From DASQHY01 sp035602605 (lineage in GTDB: Bacteria; Acidobacteriota; Terriglobia; Acidiferrales; UBA7541): a DNA stretch of 64,000 nucleotides. Every line of letters starts with the position of its first letter. Positions within the stretch are counted from its first letter, which is position 1. A program made the position numbers and the translations under genes. Shown here one piece after another: positions 1 to 8,471 of this stretch. The DNA is taken from positions 74,440 through 138,439 of the forward strand of contig DATNLZ010000134.1 in NCBI GenBank assembly GCA_035602605.1, in the 5' to 3' direction. The notes under the pieces were generated by a model, which worked only from the letters and a program-made list of their open reading frames with translations, did not search any database and had not been told where the DNA came from.

Positions 1-43
1 CAAACACGATGAGAAACGCGGTGAACAGCATTCCTGTATCCAT
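1..43 (-). CDS. Start of a slipin/stomatin-like (SPFH) membrane protein, partial
   Basis: Only the first 14 codons are inside the window, reading MDTGMLFTAFLIVF, a short hydrophobic N-terminus. An SD-like GAGG lies 8-11 bases before the ATG and overlaps the end of the upstream nfeD-type gene. NfeD proteins are normally encoded directly upstream of SPFH/slipin proteins, and a hydrophobic hairpin at the extreme N-terminus fits a slipin. The assignment rests on this context and the short hydrophobic stretch, so it is tentative; the rest of the gene is outside the window. Confidence 0.5.
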   Translation of the reverse strand, partial: MDTGMLFTAFLIVF

Positions 44-48
44 TGTTG

Positions 49-489
49 TTACCTCACTTTGAGCGTCACGCCTTCCACTGATTCCACTGTTATGGTCACG
101 CCGGTTTCGCGCGCCGTTTCGTCGCCTGCTGCCAATTCGGCTCGCCACACCTCGTCGCCGAGCTTTACCATGCCCGCTTGCCGCGGTGCAATCCGTTTCG
201 TGACCACGCCCGTCCTGCCAACCACTGCGTCCACATTGCTCGCATGCTCTCTCACGGTTAGCTTCGCCTTCAGCCAACTTCGCAGTACCGCAAGATACAC
301 CAGCGCGAGCGCGCCTCCCGCCAGTAAACCGATTTTGGCCGAGCCCGTTGCCAGCCCAATGCCGCCACCGGCGGCCAGCGACGCGCCTATAAGCGCCAGA
401 TCAAATCCGGTCAGCGCGCCAAGCGCCAGTTCGATGATGATGCAAATAATTCCAGCAATCACAAGAAGCCAATTCATCCAGTTACCCAC
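49..489 (-). CDS. NfeD-like membrane protein with C-terminal OB-fold
   Basis: A 146-residue protein of the short NfeD type. Residues about 5-70 form two or three hydrophobic transmembrane segments rich in Gly/Ala/Leu/Ile. Residues about 85-146 form the soluble NfeD C-terminal domain, an OB-like barrel beginning VDAVVGRTGVVTKRI and ending GVTLKVR. NfeD proteins act in the membrane with a stomatin/slipin partner in membrane-domain organisation. The start is GTG at 487-489 because AAGGAG lies six bases upstream; an in-frame ATG four codons later is the alternative. The stop overlaps the RBS of the next gene, so the two are almost certainly cotranscribed. Long-form NfeD proteins carry a ClpP-like protease domain; this one does not. 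Confidence 0.85.
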   Translation of the reverse strand: MGNWMNWLLVIAGIICIIIELALGALTGFDLALIGASLAAGGGIGLATGSAKIGLLAGGALALVYLAVLRSWLKAKLTVREHASNVDAVVGRTGVVTKRIAPRQAGMVKLGDEVWRAELAAGDETARETGVTITVESVEGVTLKVR

Positions 490-641
490 CGCTCGCTCCT
501 TCCCGTTTGTGCAGAACGATACTCTATAGCTAACAGAGTGGCTAATGGTCTAATCATTTATCGAGTACAAGTTGCCAGTGGCTGCAACAAGTGCAACGAA
601 CTCCCTTGCCCTAAACACGCTAAAAATGTTTTCATCCCACC

Positions 642-1370
642 GTGCCCTGGGACTTCATCCTCATCTTCCTCATCCTGGGCGTCGTGGTTCCGTGGCGCGG
701 AGCCATCCGCGTCCGCAAGCTTTTGGCCCGCCCCGCTCTTACCACCACCGACCGCCTCGCTCTGTACGCCTCGACCATCGCGTTCCAATGGCTCGCCGTC
801 GGCATGGTCACCTGGCGCAGTTTGGCCCGCGGCCTCTCTCTCCACGAACTTGGACTCACCCTCCCGCACCCGTTTCACACCGTCGTCGTCACCACCCTTA
901 TAACCACGGCCTTCTGCGCCTTCCAATTCTTCGGACTCCGCCACGCCGCTCGCGTCCCTCCCAATCAGCGTGGGCTCGTCCAGCAACTCGCGGCAAAAAT
1001 CCTCCCGCAAAACTCTATCGAGCAGCTAGCTTTCATCGCCCTAGTCGCCACTGTCGCTCTCTGCGAAGAATTCCTCTACCGCGGTTTTGCTTTCGCCGCG
1101 ATTGCTCGCGCCGCCCATCAATCTTTATTCGCCGCAGCCCTTGTTTCCGCCCTATTTTTTGCCGTCGCCCATCTCTATCAAGGACGCCGCGGCCTAATCT
1201 CCACCTTTCTCATCGGCATCGTCTTCGCCACCGTACGGATCACCGAGGAATCCCTGGCCCCGGCGATCGTCGCCCACCTTTTCGTCGACCTTATCGCCGG
1301 CCTCTTGGCTCCCCGCCTCCTCCTGCGCCGCACGCAAGGAGAACAAGCTGCGCTATCGCCCCCACACTAA
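642..1370 (+). CDS. CPBP-family intramembrane metalloprotease (CAAX/Abi type)
   Basis: A 242-residue polytopic membrane protein. The CPBP signature is complete: motif 1 is EEFLYRG with glutamates 142-143 and Arg147, motif 2 is the FxxxH helix with His177 (FFAVAHLYQG), and a third metal-ligand candidate is His212 in VAHLFVDLIAG. These residues form the glutamate/histidine metal site of Rce1-like intramembrane proteases. Hydrophobic segments before and after the motifs fit the usual transmembrane bundle. The start is GTG at 642; no strong SD is visible, and no in-frame ATG gives a better choice. It stands alone, convergent with the next gene, so the substrate cannot be inferred. Confidence 0.82.
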   Translation: MPWDFILIFLILGVVVPWRGAIRVRKLLARPALTTTDRLALYASTIAFQWLAVGMVTWRSLARGLSLHELGLTLPHPFHTVVVTTLITTAFCAFQFFGLRHAARVPPNQRGLVQQLAAKILPQNSIEQLAFIALVATVALCEEFLYRGFAFAAIARAAHQSLFAAALVSALFFAVAHLYQGRRGLISTFLIGIVFATVRITEESLAPAIVAHLFVDLIAGLLAPRLLLRRTQGEQAALSPPH

Positions 1371-1376
1371 GCGCCG

Positions 1377-2969
1377 CTATCGCATCGTTTTGCTTGCCCC
1401 CACCGGGCGATTCCACTCCATAACCACACCCTGACTGCGCAGCTTCTTAGCCAGTTCGGCGGAATCAACGTCCTGCACGGCAACTCCCTTGGCAATCGCC
1501 ATCTTCGCGGCAACGCCAGCAGCCTGTCCAATGATCATGTACTGAGGTTCCATTCTCAGAGTTGAGTAGGCAACGTGGCTGGCTGAAAAGCAGACGGGCA
1601 CCAGTAGATTGGTTGCCTGTGCACGCCTCGGCAAAAGGATACGGTAAGGAATTTGATAGGGATTCACCGGGACTTGCATATCGCCTTCATTTTCAACCGC
1701 GCTGCCGTCGGGAGTCACCACGCGTTGCACGTTGTGCGAATCGCTGTTGTAAGAGCCCATCCCAATCGAGTCCTTTTTGGCTAACTCGCTTTGGATATCC
1801 TTCTGGGTCATTACATATTCACCGATCATCCGGCGCGCCTCGCGCACATAGAGCTGACGCGGCCAATTCTCACTGTCGGTGAACTCGTCCTTTGCTAATC
1901 CCCAACGACTAACCTCTTTCTGCAACGCTTCGGGCACCTGTGGGTCGTTCGCCAGGAAGTAAAGAAATCCTGCAATGTAATCCTTGTGCTCTTGCCAGAT
2001 TTTCTTGCGGGCTTCGGAATCAGCCTCCGGGTAATTCCAACTGCCTCCGATGTAGTCGGTGGAAAACGCGCCATTGTTGTTGGTGTCCGTTTTTCTGTTT
2101 GGCAACAGGTCCACTTTCATCATTTCCTTCATGATCGGCGGCCGCCCGTTCTTTTCGGTAACCGCTTTGAGCATTCGCGCCAGTAGTTCATAGCGCTTGG
2201 GGTCGTATTTCGCAGGGCGTGGAAACGGAACCTGATTTTCTTGGTTATCGGTCATGCACAGCCGGAAGTTGTAGGCTTGCACCTTCTTATCTGCCGCCCC
2301 GCCGTTGCCTTTTGGACCGCCGTAAACCTCGGGCAGCAACTTGCCATTGGAATCGAAAGGAGAAACCGCAACCGTGAATTGATGCTGCGGTGTGTGATCT
2401 CTGACTCCCGCGAGCGATTCGTTGTACTGCGAAACTCCCTCGCGTCCCCATGTGTATTGAACTTTGGCCTGCGCCATCAGATCACCTTCATACGAGCAGT
2501 CGGCAAAAATCTTCGCCCGGAAAGAATCGCCATTTTCCGTAATCATCTCGATTATTTCCGTGCCGCGCTTGCGAACCCCTCCTGTTGCCCGCAGGCGATG
2601 CGTAAAGAAGACTTCGACTTTCGCGTCTTTGACCATCTCGGTAAGCACCCGCTCGGCGACATGGGGCTCGAAGTACCAGGTCTCTGGTTCGCCGTAGTGG
2701 CTTCCGACGCGAGTGAAAAATTCACGCGAAATGCCGCCAATCACTTCCTTTTTGCCGAAATCGGTCCATCCTAACCCGCCCGAAACCATGCCGCCGAGAT
2801 GGTGTCCGGGTTCAAGCAGCGCAACATGCAATCCTTCACGCGCCGCAGCGACAGCGGTGATTGTGCCGCCCGCAGTGCCCCCATATACCACAACGTCAAA
2901 GTTTCTGGTCTGGCCATAAACGCTCACGCCGGCAAGCCAAAGCATCAGTGGCAGGGACAAAAGGCGCAT
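1377..2969 (-). CDS. Secreted FAD-dependent oxidoreductase (FAD_oxidored family)
   Basis: A 530-residue protein with a signal peptide (residues 1-19, ending VSVYGQ). A dinucleotide-binding Rossmann start follows at once: VVVYGGTAGGTITAVAAARE, a GxxxGG-type motif, then an acidic strand end and HHLGGMVSGGLGWTD, typical of the FAD_oxidored (PF12831) group found near polysaccharide-degradation genes. FADCSYEGDLMAQA near residue 160 is the conserved ADCSYEGDL block. The C-terminal part (SFSASHVAYSTLRMEPQYMIIGQAAG in outline) carries the second FAD-contacting segment. The likely role is oxidation of an extracytoplasmic small molecule or sugar derivative; the substrate is unknown. It is a single gene and convergent with the CPBP protease gene. 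Confidence 0.85.
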   Translation of the reverse strand: MRLLSLPLMLWLAGVSVYGQTRNFDVVVYGGTAGGTITAVAAAREGLHVALLEPGHHLGGMVSGGLGWTDFGKKEVIGGISREFFTRVGSHYGEPETWYFEPHVAERVLTEMVKDAKVEVFFTHRLRATGGVRKRGTEIIEMITENGDSFRAKIFADCSYEGDLMAQAKVQYTWGREGVSQYNESLAGVRDHTPQHQFTVAVSPFDSNGKLLPEVYGGPKGNGGAADKKVQAYNFRLCMTDNQENQVPFPRPAKYDPKRYELLARMLKAVTEKNGRPPIMKEMMKVDLLPNRKTDTNNNGAFSTDYIGGSWNYPEADSEARKKIWQEHKDYIAGFLYFLANDPQVPEALQKEVSRWGLAKDEFTDSENWPRQLYVREARRMIGEYVMTQKDIQSELAKKDSIGMGSYNSDSHNVQRVVTPDGSAVENEGDMQVPVNPYQIPYRILLPRRAQATNLLVPVCFSASHVAYSTLRMEPQYMIIGQAAGVAAKMAIAKGVAVQDVDSAELAKKLRSQGVVMEWNRPVGASKTMR

Positions 2970-3241
2970 CTATTCCTCCGAGTTGCTGCTCTTGCGATTC
3001 TTCATCTCCGCCTCGCAGCGCAGCTAAGCGGCGAAATGCACGGCTAAAAGCGCGCATTGCTGTTTGAGCGCGACCGGGATCGCGCCCCAATACAGTCTTG
3101 ACTGGTACCGCGCCGCGCGGAGCGCAGCCCTCTTCCCTTCGCGCGATCGTTTTTGATCACGTGAAAATCGTCTCCGCTGCGACTCCCCGTTGCCTGTACA
3201 TACACTACGGCATCATCTTTGTCATGTGGTGCTCAACATAA

Positions 3242-3888
3242 CCATTATGCGGTGTCGCAATTGCATTGACTCCGTCCTGGTCGCCGCAGGGCGAACAGAT
3301 CGCGTTTGCCGTGGGCACGTTTTTCTTCAGACCCGGGAACCCGGGGCAGTTAGCCCTGATCAAGCCGGACGGTTCCGGCTTCCGCAGGATTACAACCGGA
3401 GATACCGACAGTGGTTTTCCAGGCTGGTCTCCGGACGGCAAGCGCTTGGTTGACCGCGCCGAGGGCAAGCAGGGCCGCGGCTTGGCGATCTTACTGTTGA
3501 GGATGGAAAGATTACGCAGCTCACCACTGGTTCGCAATACGACAACTTCCCCGTTTGGTCACCGCGCGGCGACCGCATCGCCTTCACCCGCAATCGCGAC
3601 AGCGATTTCAATATTTACACGGTGAAGCCAGACGGCACGGATTTGCGTCGCCTGACGAACTCGCACGGAAACGATGCGCACTGTGCCTGGTCCGCTGACA
3701 GCGAGTGGATCCTTTTCAGTAGCTCGAGGATGGGTTTCAAGGATGAGGCGCCTCTGGTCTACCGAATTCCGCAGCCGTATGGCGAGTTGTTTGTGATGCG
3801 CAGCGATGGAACCGGCGTGCGGCAGTTGACCGATAATCAGTGGGAAGACGCAACGCCCGCCTGGATGCCCGACAGAGCGAAGCGCTGA
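3242..3888 (+). pseudogene. Frameshifted, N-truncated TolB-like PD40 beta-propeller
   Basis: Five PD40 blade motifs can be read: PSWSPQGEQIAF, GFPGWSPDGKRL, NFPVWSPRGDRIAF, HCAWSADSEWILF and ATPAWMPD. The first two are in frame 2 and the last three in frame 1. The switch falls near 3485-3495, where the reading passes from LAILL to TVEDGKITQLTTGS. No start codon or signal peptide precedes the first blade, and an in-frame stop at 3239-3241 shows the N-terminus is lost. An intact relative would be a periplasmic TolB-like propeller. Both defects together argue for a relic rather than a single sequencing error. Confidence 0.75.
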
Positions 3889-4218
3889 GCCCCATTAGTG
3901 CACGAATACCACGCCTGCAGGGTTGACCAGATGCGGGGCCGTCGCGCTAACTAACCTGATTGACGTACGCGGGCGTGCGGTAGTCTAATCAGTAGCTTAA
4001 CGTCGTACGTCTTGGACGCGTGAGCACCGCCCCGTGGACTCGCACGCACAACCCGCCTCCGGAAGAATCAACTTTTTCTTATTCGGAGTTTCTAGGCACA
4101 AACGCCTGCCGTTGGCGATTCGACCGAGAATCATGCGATCAGCGCGGCGAAAGCCGCTGCTCTCAACACTCTTTGTGCCGAACGTGGCTCCCCGTAACTA
4201 TAGAGTTATTACTTAACA
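3889..4218. other. Intergenic region before rsmG
   Basis: This 330-base stretch has no convincing gene. A possible plus-strand promoter is TTGACG at 3960-3965 with a TCTAAT-like -10 at 3984-3989 (18-base spacer), which would give an approximately 220-base leader for rsmG. It is weak support only. No tRNA or hairpin terminator was recognised. Confidence 0.3.
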
Positions 4219-4926
4219 GTGACACCACCACACCCTCGCGCGCGGCAGCTCTCTAACCAAACCATTGCCTCCACGCTCGCCAGATTCCAGATCAACGTAG
4301 GTCCCTCTGTATGCGATTCCATTCGTGAATACATAGATTTGTTACTCCTTTGGAATCAAAAGATTAGCCTTACATCCATTACCGAGCCACTAGAGATCCT
4401 GACCCGTCATTTTGGCGAAAGCATGTTTGCCGCATATGCCATCCCTGAACTGCACGGTCGGCTCGCCGACGTTGGTTCCGGCCCCGGTTTCCCAGGAATT
4501 GCCCTTAAACTCTTACGACCGAACTTGGAAGTCTTTTTGATTGAATCGGTTATGAAAAAGGCCACGTTCCTCGCTGAGGTCACAAGGCATCTCAGCCTGA
4601 CCGGTGTCAAAGTTGTCGTAAGCCGCTTCGAAGACCTTGCCGACAACCTCGCGCCCTTAGATTTCATCTGTGCTCGAGCCCTTGGTGACCGTGAGACGTT
4701 CCTAAACTGGGCCACGCACAATCTCAACATCAATGGTCAAGTCGTCCTCTGGCTAGGTACTGACGCTGCTGATCTGGCACGTCCGGGCGCGGACCACGAC
4801 TCCCGCGAAGCCGACCACGGCACCGGCTCCGACCAAGCTCATCAGAGCTTGACCTGGGCTCCTCCCATCCCAATTCCAGATTCCACAAACCGCTATCTAA
4901 TTGTTGGTAAGTCACTTATGCGATAG
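4219..4926 (+). CDS. rsmG: 16S rRNA (guanine(527)-N7)-methyltransferase RsmG
   Basis: A 235-residue protein of normal family length. RsmG uses S-adenosylmethionine to methylate N7 of G527 in 16S rRNA. The SAM-binding loop is LADVGSGPGFPGIALKLL (about residues 82-99), preceded by the family block LLLWNQKISLTSI and the HFGES segment. CARALGD near residue 153 matches the conserved RAV/RAL block. The start is GTG at 4219; the SD is poor. Unusually, the C-terminal sheet is interrupted by a polar Asp/His/Ser-rich stretch of about 30 residues (GADHDSREADHGTG) before NRYLIVGKS. rsmG next to parAB is the classical order near bacterial origins; here about 1.4 kb of parS DNA separates them. The usual mnmG neighbour is absent. 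Confidence 0.93.
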   Translation: MTPPHPRARQLSNQTIASTLARFQINVGPSVCDSIREYIDLLLLWNQKISLTSITEPLEILTRHFGESMFAAYAIPELHGRLADVGSGPGFPGIALKLLRPNLEVFLIESVMKKATFLAEVTRHLSLTGVKVVVSRFEDLADNLAPLDFICARALGDRETFLNWATHNLNINGQVVLWLGTDAADLARPGADHDSREADHGTGSDQAHQSLTWAPPIPIPDSTNRYLIVGKSLMR

Positions 4927-5159
4927 TCCTAATAGCCTCGACACTCGTCTTCCTGACGCCTCCGTAACACAGAGCGCAGGCCCGGCAAAACAGCTCACGA
5001 CATTGACTTCGCCAAATTCAAGCTGTGATGCCTTGAGCAGGCGGCCTCTAGAAACGTGCAGCAGCAGGTCGGCGAGTCAGGAAACAGCTCCCACGACTAC
5101 CACACGGATGCAGGAGCTGTGACCTTCAGCGAAAATTCCCTATTGGAAGTTCGAGGCGG

Positions 5160-5175
5160 TGTTTCACGTGAAACA
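5160..5175. promoter_or_regulatory. parS: parS site 1
   Basis: Perfect 16-base palindrome TGTTTCACGTGAAACA, identical to the canonical bacterial parS bound by ParB/Spo0J. Part of a six-site cluster upstream of parAB. Confidence 0.95.
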
Positions 5176-5300
5176 TCGGCGAGTTAGCTAAATAGCGGTC
5201 GCGCGGGCTCCATTTTGCAAGCGTCATTGGCACGTGAAGTATGCAAAGGGGCAAACCCACTCGGATGCAGGAAGCCAAGCGGGCATCTGACCGATCAAAC

Positions 5301-5314
5301 GTTTCACGTGAAAC
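5301..5314. promoter_or_regulatory. parS: parS site 2 (variant flanks)
   Basis: GTTTCACGTGAAAC core is perfect over 14 bases, but the outermost pair is C/C instead of T/A. It is the only member of the cluster that deviates from the 16-base consensus. Confidence 0.9.
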
Positions 5315-5419
5315 CCATCGCGGTCTTGGTTCTAGATTTATTCCTCCAAGAGGAGCTTGTAGCTCACCGTAAAAGACAAGATCGCTGGTAAGACGTGCAA
5401 TCTCCCCGGTAGCCGTCAG

Positions 5420-5435
5420 TGTTTCACGTGAAACA
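5420..5435. promoter_or_regulatory. parS: parS site 3
   Basis: Perfect 16-base TGTTTCACGTGAAACA palindrome, 245 bases upstream of which site 1 ends; about 120 bases after site 2. Confidence 0.95.
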
Positions 5436-5521
5436 GGTCGTTGTGAGAGCCCGTAGCAAGACCGCTCTCTGGATGGATCCTGTCGCGAATGCCAGAGCGA
5501 CGGACCTCCCAGTCGCTCCAG

Positions 5522-5537
5522 TGTTTCACGTGAAACA
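5522..5537. promoter_or_regulatory. parS: parS site 4
   Basis: Perfect 16-base TGTTTCACGTGAAACA palindrome, 102 bases after site 3 (start to start), the closest spacing in the cluster. Confidence 0.95.
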
Positions 5538-5766
5538 TGCAGCTCGAGGAACTCTTCGTAGCCTCCGGGCACGCTGCACCACGTTCGAAGGCCAGTATGT
5601 CGCGCACTGGGAGCGCGGTCCAGGGTACTTGCTGAAGGTACCGTCAGGAGACACTGTCAAACACTGCGAAGCCCGCCCCGGAAGCGGAGCAATTCCCACC
5701 ACGGAACAAACCCCGCGTCATCTGGGAACGAACAGGACGGAGAACTCGCTTGATGATGCATTGGAA

Positions 5767-5782
5767 TGTTTCACGTGAAACA
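5767..5782. promoter_or_regulatory. parS: parS site 5
   Basis: Perfect 16-base TGTTTCACGTGAAACA palindrome, 245 bases after site 4. Confidence 0.95.
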
Positions 5783-6078
5783 CATCGGCCGCAGATGCTC
5801 ACAAAGGCGCAGCGGTCCTGCGACCGTAGTGCGTGGCCATCCAAACTTCGCATGAGCTTCCGTGAACAGCGGAATGTCTTACGGCGAACCGGGGCGGTCC
5901 GCGGGGTACGAATTGGGGGCAGTCTCGATGCGCAACGCACCACCAAGAGTGCCGCTGAAAGCGGTGTCCGTCTGCGGATCACACTTATCGTGTTCTTGGG
6001 TCCCTCCGGGCAACCTCGTTCGTAATCAATTATGCCCCGGCGGACTCTCTCGGCGGCCTCAGGCGAGTCTCGTATCAA

Positions 6079-6094
6079 TGTTTCACGTGAAACA
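6079..6094. promoter_or_regulatory. parS: parS site 6
   Basis: Perfect 16-base TGTTTCACGTGAAACA palindrome, the site nearest parA, about 250 bases before its start. Confidence 0.95.
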
Positions 6095-6341
6095 TGTTGC
6101 GCTTGGTGGAGGCATTTTGATAGATTTTGCGCTGGGTCTCAGGTTCCGGTCGTATCTGAATAACTAAAACACTACGGACGAGCGGAGCATCAGGAGCCCG
6201 TTCTATGCGGGCACGCTAGATTTCGCCGATGTCGGCGCGCTGACTTTTCGGTTTCGGGCTTCGGAGGTATGGCGACGTCGTGACTCAGGGCTATCGTGGC
6301 CGGAGATTAACGTAGTCCACGCGGGATTGCGCTTTTGGGGG

Positions 6342-7154
6342 GTGCGTTTGGGCCGAGTGATTGCGATTGCGAATCAGAAGGGCGGCGTGGGCAAGACGAC
6401 TACGGCGGTCAATCTCGCGGCGTCGCTGGCTGCGGCGGAGCAGCCAACCTTGCTGGTGGATTGCGATGCACAGGCCAACGCAACCGGGGGCATTGGATTT
6501 CCTAAGGACCCGTCGCGCAGAACTTTGTACCACGCGTTGATTTTAGGCGAGCCCCTGGAAAAAATCATTTTGAAGACGCAGGTCGAAGGCCTAGACCTGT
6601 TGCCGGCGGACAAAAACTTAGTCGGGGCATCGGTGGAGCTGGTGGGTGTGGAAAATCGGGAATACAGACTGAAGGGAGTGCTGGAGCAGGTCCGCGAGAA
6701 GTATAAGTTTATTCTATTGGACAGCCCGCCGTCATTAGACTTGTTAACTATTAACGCATTAGTAACTAGCGATGCGGTCCTGGTTCCGATCCAGTGCGAG
6801 TACCTGGCGCTCGAAGGGGTGTCGGAGTTGCTCGATACGTTAATGCGGCTGCGACGCAGCTTAAATCTGGAACTGGAGATTGAAGGGATCTTGCTGACGA
6901 TGTATGACGAGCGAACAACGCTGTCGAAGCAGGTGGCGTCGGATTTGCGGAGCTTCTTTGGAAATAAAGTTTTTAACTCGGTGATACCGCGGAACGTGCG
7001 GCTGGCAGAGGCGCCGAGCTTCGGCAAGCCGATCATCTTTTACGACCTGCATAGCCGCGGAGCAGAAGCGTATATGCAGCTGGCACAGGAGGTCATAGTC
7101 AATGACGAGAAACGCGCTGGGACGGGGACTCGGAGCGCTCATTCGGGAGCCTGA
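6342..7154 (+). CDS. parA: Chromosome-partitioning ATPase ParA (Soj)
   Basis: ParA binds nucleoid DNA as an ATP dimer and is stripped off by ParB-parS complexes, moving origins apart. The deviant Walker A motif is KGGVGKTTTAVNLA about 10 residues from the N-terminus. LLVDCDAQANAT is the A' motif, and ILLDSPPSLDLLTINAL is Walker B. The protein is about 270 residues, as expected for chromosomal Soj. I prefer GTG at 6342 because family members begin within a few residues of RVIAIANQKGG; TTG at 6327 and GTG at 6357 are alternatives. The last 53 bases overlap parB in another frame, so the two are translationally linked. parS sites lie directly upstream. Confidence 0.95.
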   Translation: MRLGRVIAIANQKGGVGKTTTAVNLAASLAAAEQPTLLVDCDAQANATGGIGFPKDPSRRTLYHALILGEPLEKIILKTQVEGLDLLPADKNLVGASVELVGVENREYRLKGVLEQVREKYKFILLDSPPSLDLLTINALVTSDAVLVPIQCEYLALEGVSELLDTLMRLRRSLNLELEIEGILLTMYDERTTLSKQVASDLRSFFGNKVFNSVIPRNVRLAEAPSFGKPIIFYDLHSRGAEAYMQLAQEVIVNDEKRAGTGTRSAHSGA

Positions 7155-8256
7155 AGCGCTGGTCGGAACGGGCGCTGCGAATGCAGATAACCTGGCAAAC
7201 GCTGGAAATTCAAGCGGCGTCGCCGGGGCAACTGGAGCGCAAGACGCCGGGGCTATTACGGAACTGGGCAAGGCAGGCACCGAACAAGCTTTGGCAGGAC
7301 CGGATCCCGGGGAAGGGTCGGGGCAAGCTCTAACCGGTGGTGGGCCGGCTGCGGTGAGAGCGCCTGCGAGTGCCGCGGGAGCTCAGTGGCCGATAGCAGC
7401 GGCGTTTGCTTCGCCAACGCCCGGGGCTTCTGCGGCTGGGCACGGGGGGAAGCATTCGGGCCTGCATCACATTGATATTGAGCTGATTCGTCCTAGCCCG
7501 TATCAGCCGCGGAAACACTTTTCGGAAGAAGGACTCGACCAGTTGGCGCGGTCGATCACCAACAGCGGAGTGATTCAGCCGGTGGTCGTGCGGCAAACGG
7601 GGAGCCACTATCAGTTGATCGCCGGGGAGAGGCGCTGGCGTGCGGCGCAACGTGCCGAACTGCGGAGCATTCCGGCGATTGTGCACAACGTGCCGGACGA
7701 TGTCGCTCTCGAATTCACGCTGATCGAGAACTTGCAACGCGAAGACTTGAATCCGATGGAAGAGGCGCGGGCGTACGACCGGCTGATTCAGGAATTTGGA
7801 TTGACGCACGATGAGGTGGCGGCCCGGACCGGGAAGGATAGGACGACGATCGCGAATGCCCTGCGCCTGCTGGGACTCGAGAACGGCCTGCAGCAGATGT
7901 TGGAAGAAGGGAAGCTGAGCCCGAGCGCGGGCCGAGCGTTGCTGGCGGTGATGGACGGGGGATTTCGCAGACGAATGGCGGCGCGGTCGGCGCGCGGGGC
8001 GTTGACGGTGCGCCAGATCGAGAAGCTGGCGGCTCGGCAGGCGCGGAGGGAGAGGGGCGCGTACGAACACAAACCACCGGAGCCGTTGCCACCTGATCCG
8101 AACATTCGGCGGGCGCTCGAAGAATTGCAGCGGATTTTAGGGACGAAGGTAACGCTGGTGCCGCGGCTGGGGAAAAAGGCGGGGCAATTGATTATTGAAT
8201 ATTACGATGAGGCACAGTTGATGGGGCTGTGGGACCAGTTGTCTTCACGCAGATAG
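7102..8256 (+). CDS. parB: Chromosome-partitioning CTPase ParB (Spo0J)
   Basis: A 384-residue ParB. It binds parS, loads as a CTP clamp and stimulates ParA. Residues 1-15 (TRNALGRGLGALI) are the ParA-stimulating N-terminal peptide. Residues about 16-125 are a Gly/Ala/Ser-rich low-complexity linker, much longer than in typical Spo0J. The ParB/Srx CTP-binding domain starts at IDIELIRPSPYQPRKHF and includes the GERRWRAA motif. TLIENLQREDLNPMEEARAY and the helix-turn-helix (HDEVAARTGKDRTTIAN) follow, then the C-terminal dimerisation domain. AGGAGG lies 10 bases before the ATG. The start overlaps the end of parA by 53 bases. Confidence 0.95.
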   Translation: MTRNALGRGLGALIREPEALVGTGAANADNLANAGNSSGVAGATGAQDAGAITELGKAGTEQALAGPDPGEGSGQALTGGGPAAVRAPASAAGAQWPIAAAFASPTPGASAAGHGGKHSGLHHIDIELIRPSPYQPRKHFSEEGLDQLARSITNSGVIQPVVVRQTGSHYQLIAGERRWRAAQRAELRSIPAIVHNVPDDVALEFTLIENLQREDLNPMEEARAYDRLIQEFGLTHDEVAARTGKDRTTIANALRLLGLENGLQQMLEEGKLSPSAGRALLAVMDGGFRRRMAARSARGALTVRQIEKLAARQARRERGAYEHKPPEPLPPDPNIRRALEELQRILGTKVTLVPRLGKKAGQLIIEYYDEAQLMGLWDQLSSRR

Positions 8257-8471
8257 ACGACCACTCGCCCGGAATTGTGTTGGCGTTGGCAACAAAGGTC
8301 TGATCTATTGACGGTTGCGGCCCTGTCGGGCCATACGCGTCTATCAGCAGTTGCCCAGTAGCACTGCACTCATTGATTCCTGGGCTACCGTTCGGCGGAA
8401 TCTGCTAATTCTGAGGATGCCTATGGGTTTGGCGATCTGCTCGCTTGTACTTTCCGAAGGGATTGGAGAAT

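Larger units (their letters stand above)
4927..6341. other. Non-coding centromere-like region carrying six parS sites
   Basis: About 1.4 kb between rsmG and parA contains no convincing gene; apparent open frames on both strands run through the palindromes and lack SD or family features. Six copies of a 14-16 bp palindrome are spread over 935 bases (listed separately), so the region reads as the chromosome's ParB-loading centromere. Confidence 0.85.

Noticed and set aside
5126..5572. Minus-strand open frames across the parS cluster, including ones starting inside a palindrome
   Set aside because: Their sequences contain the repeated VSRETF-type translation of parS itself (GTTTCACGTGAAAC) and have no family or RBS support.
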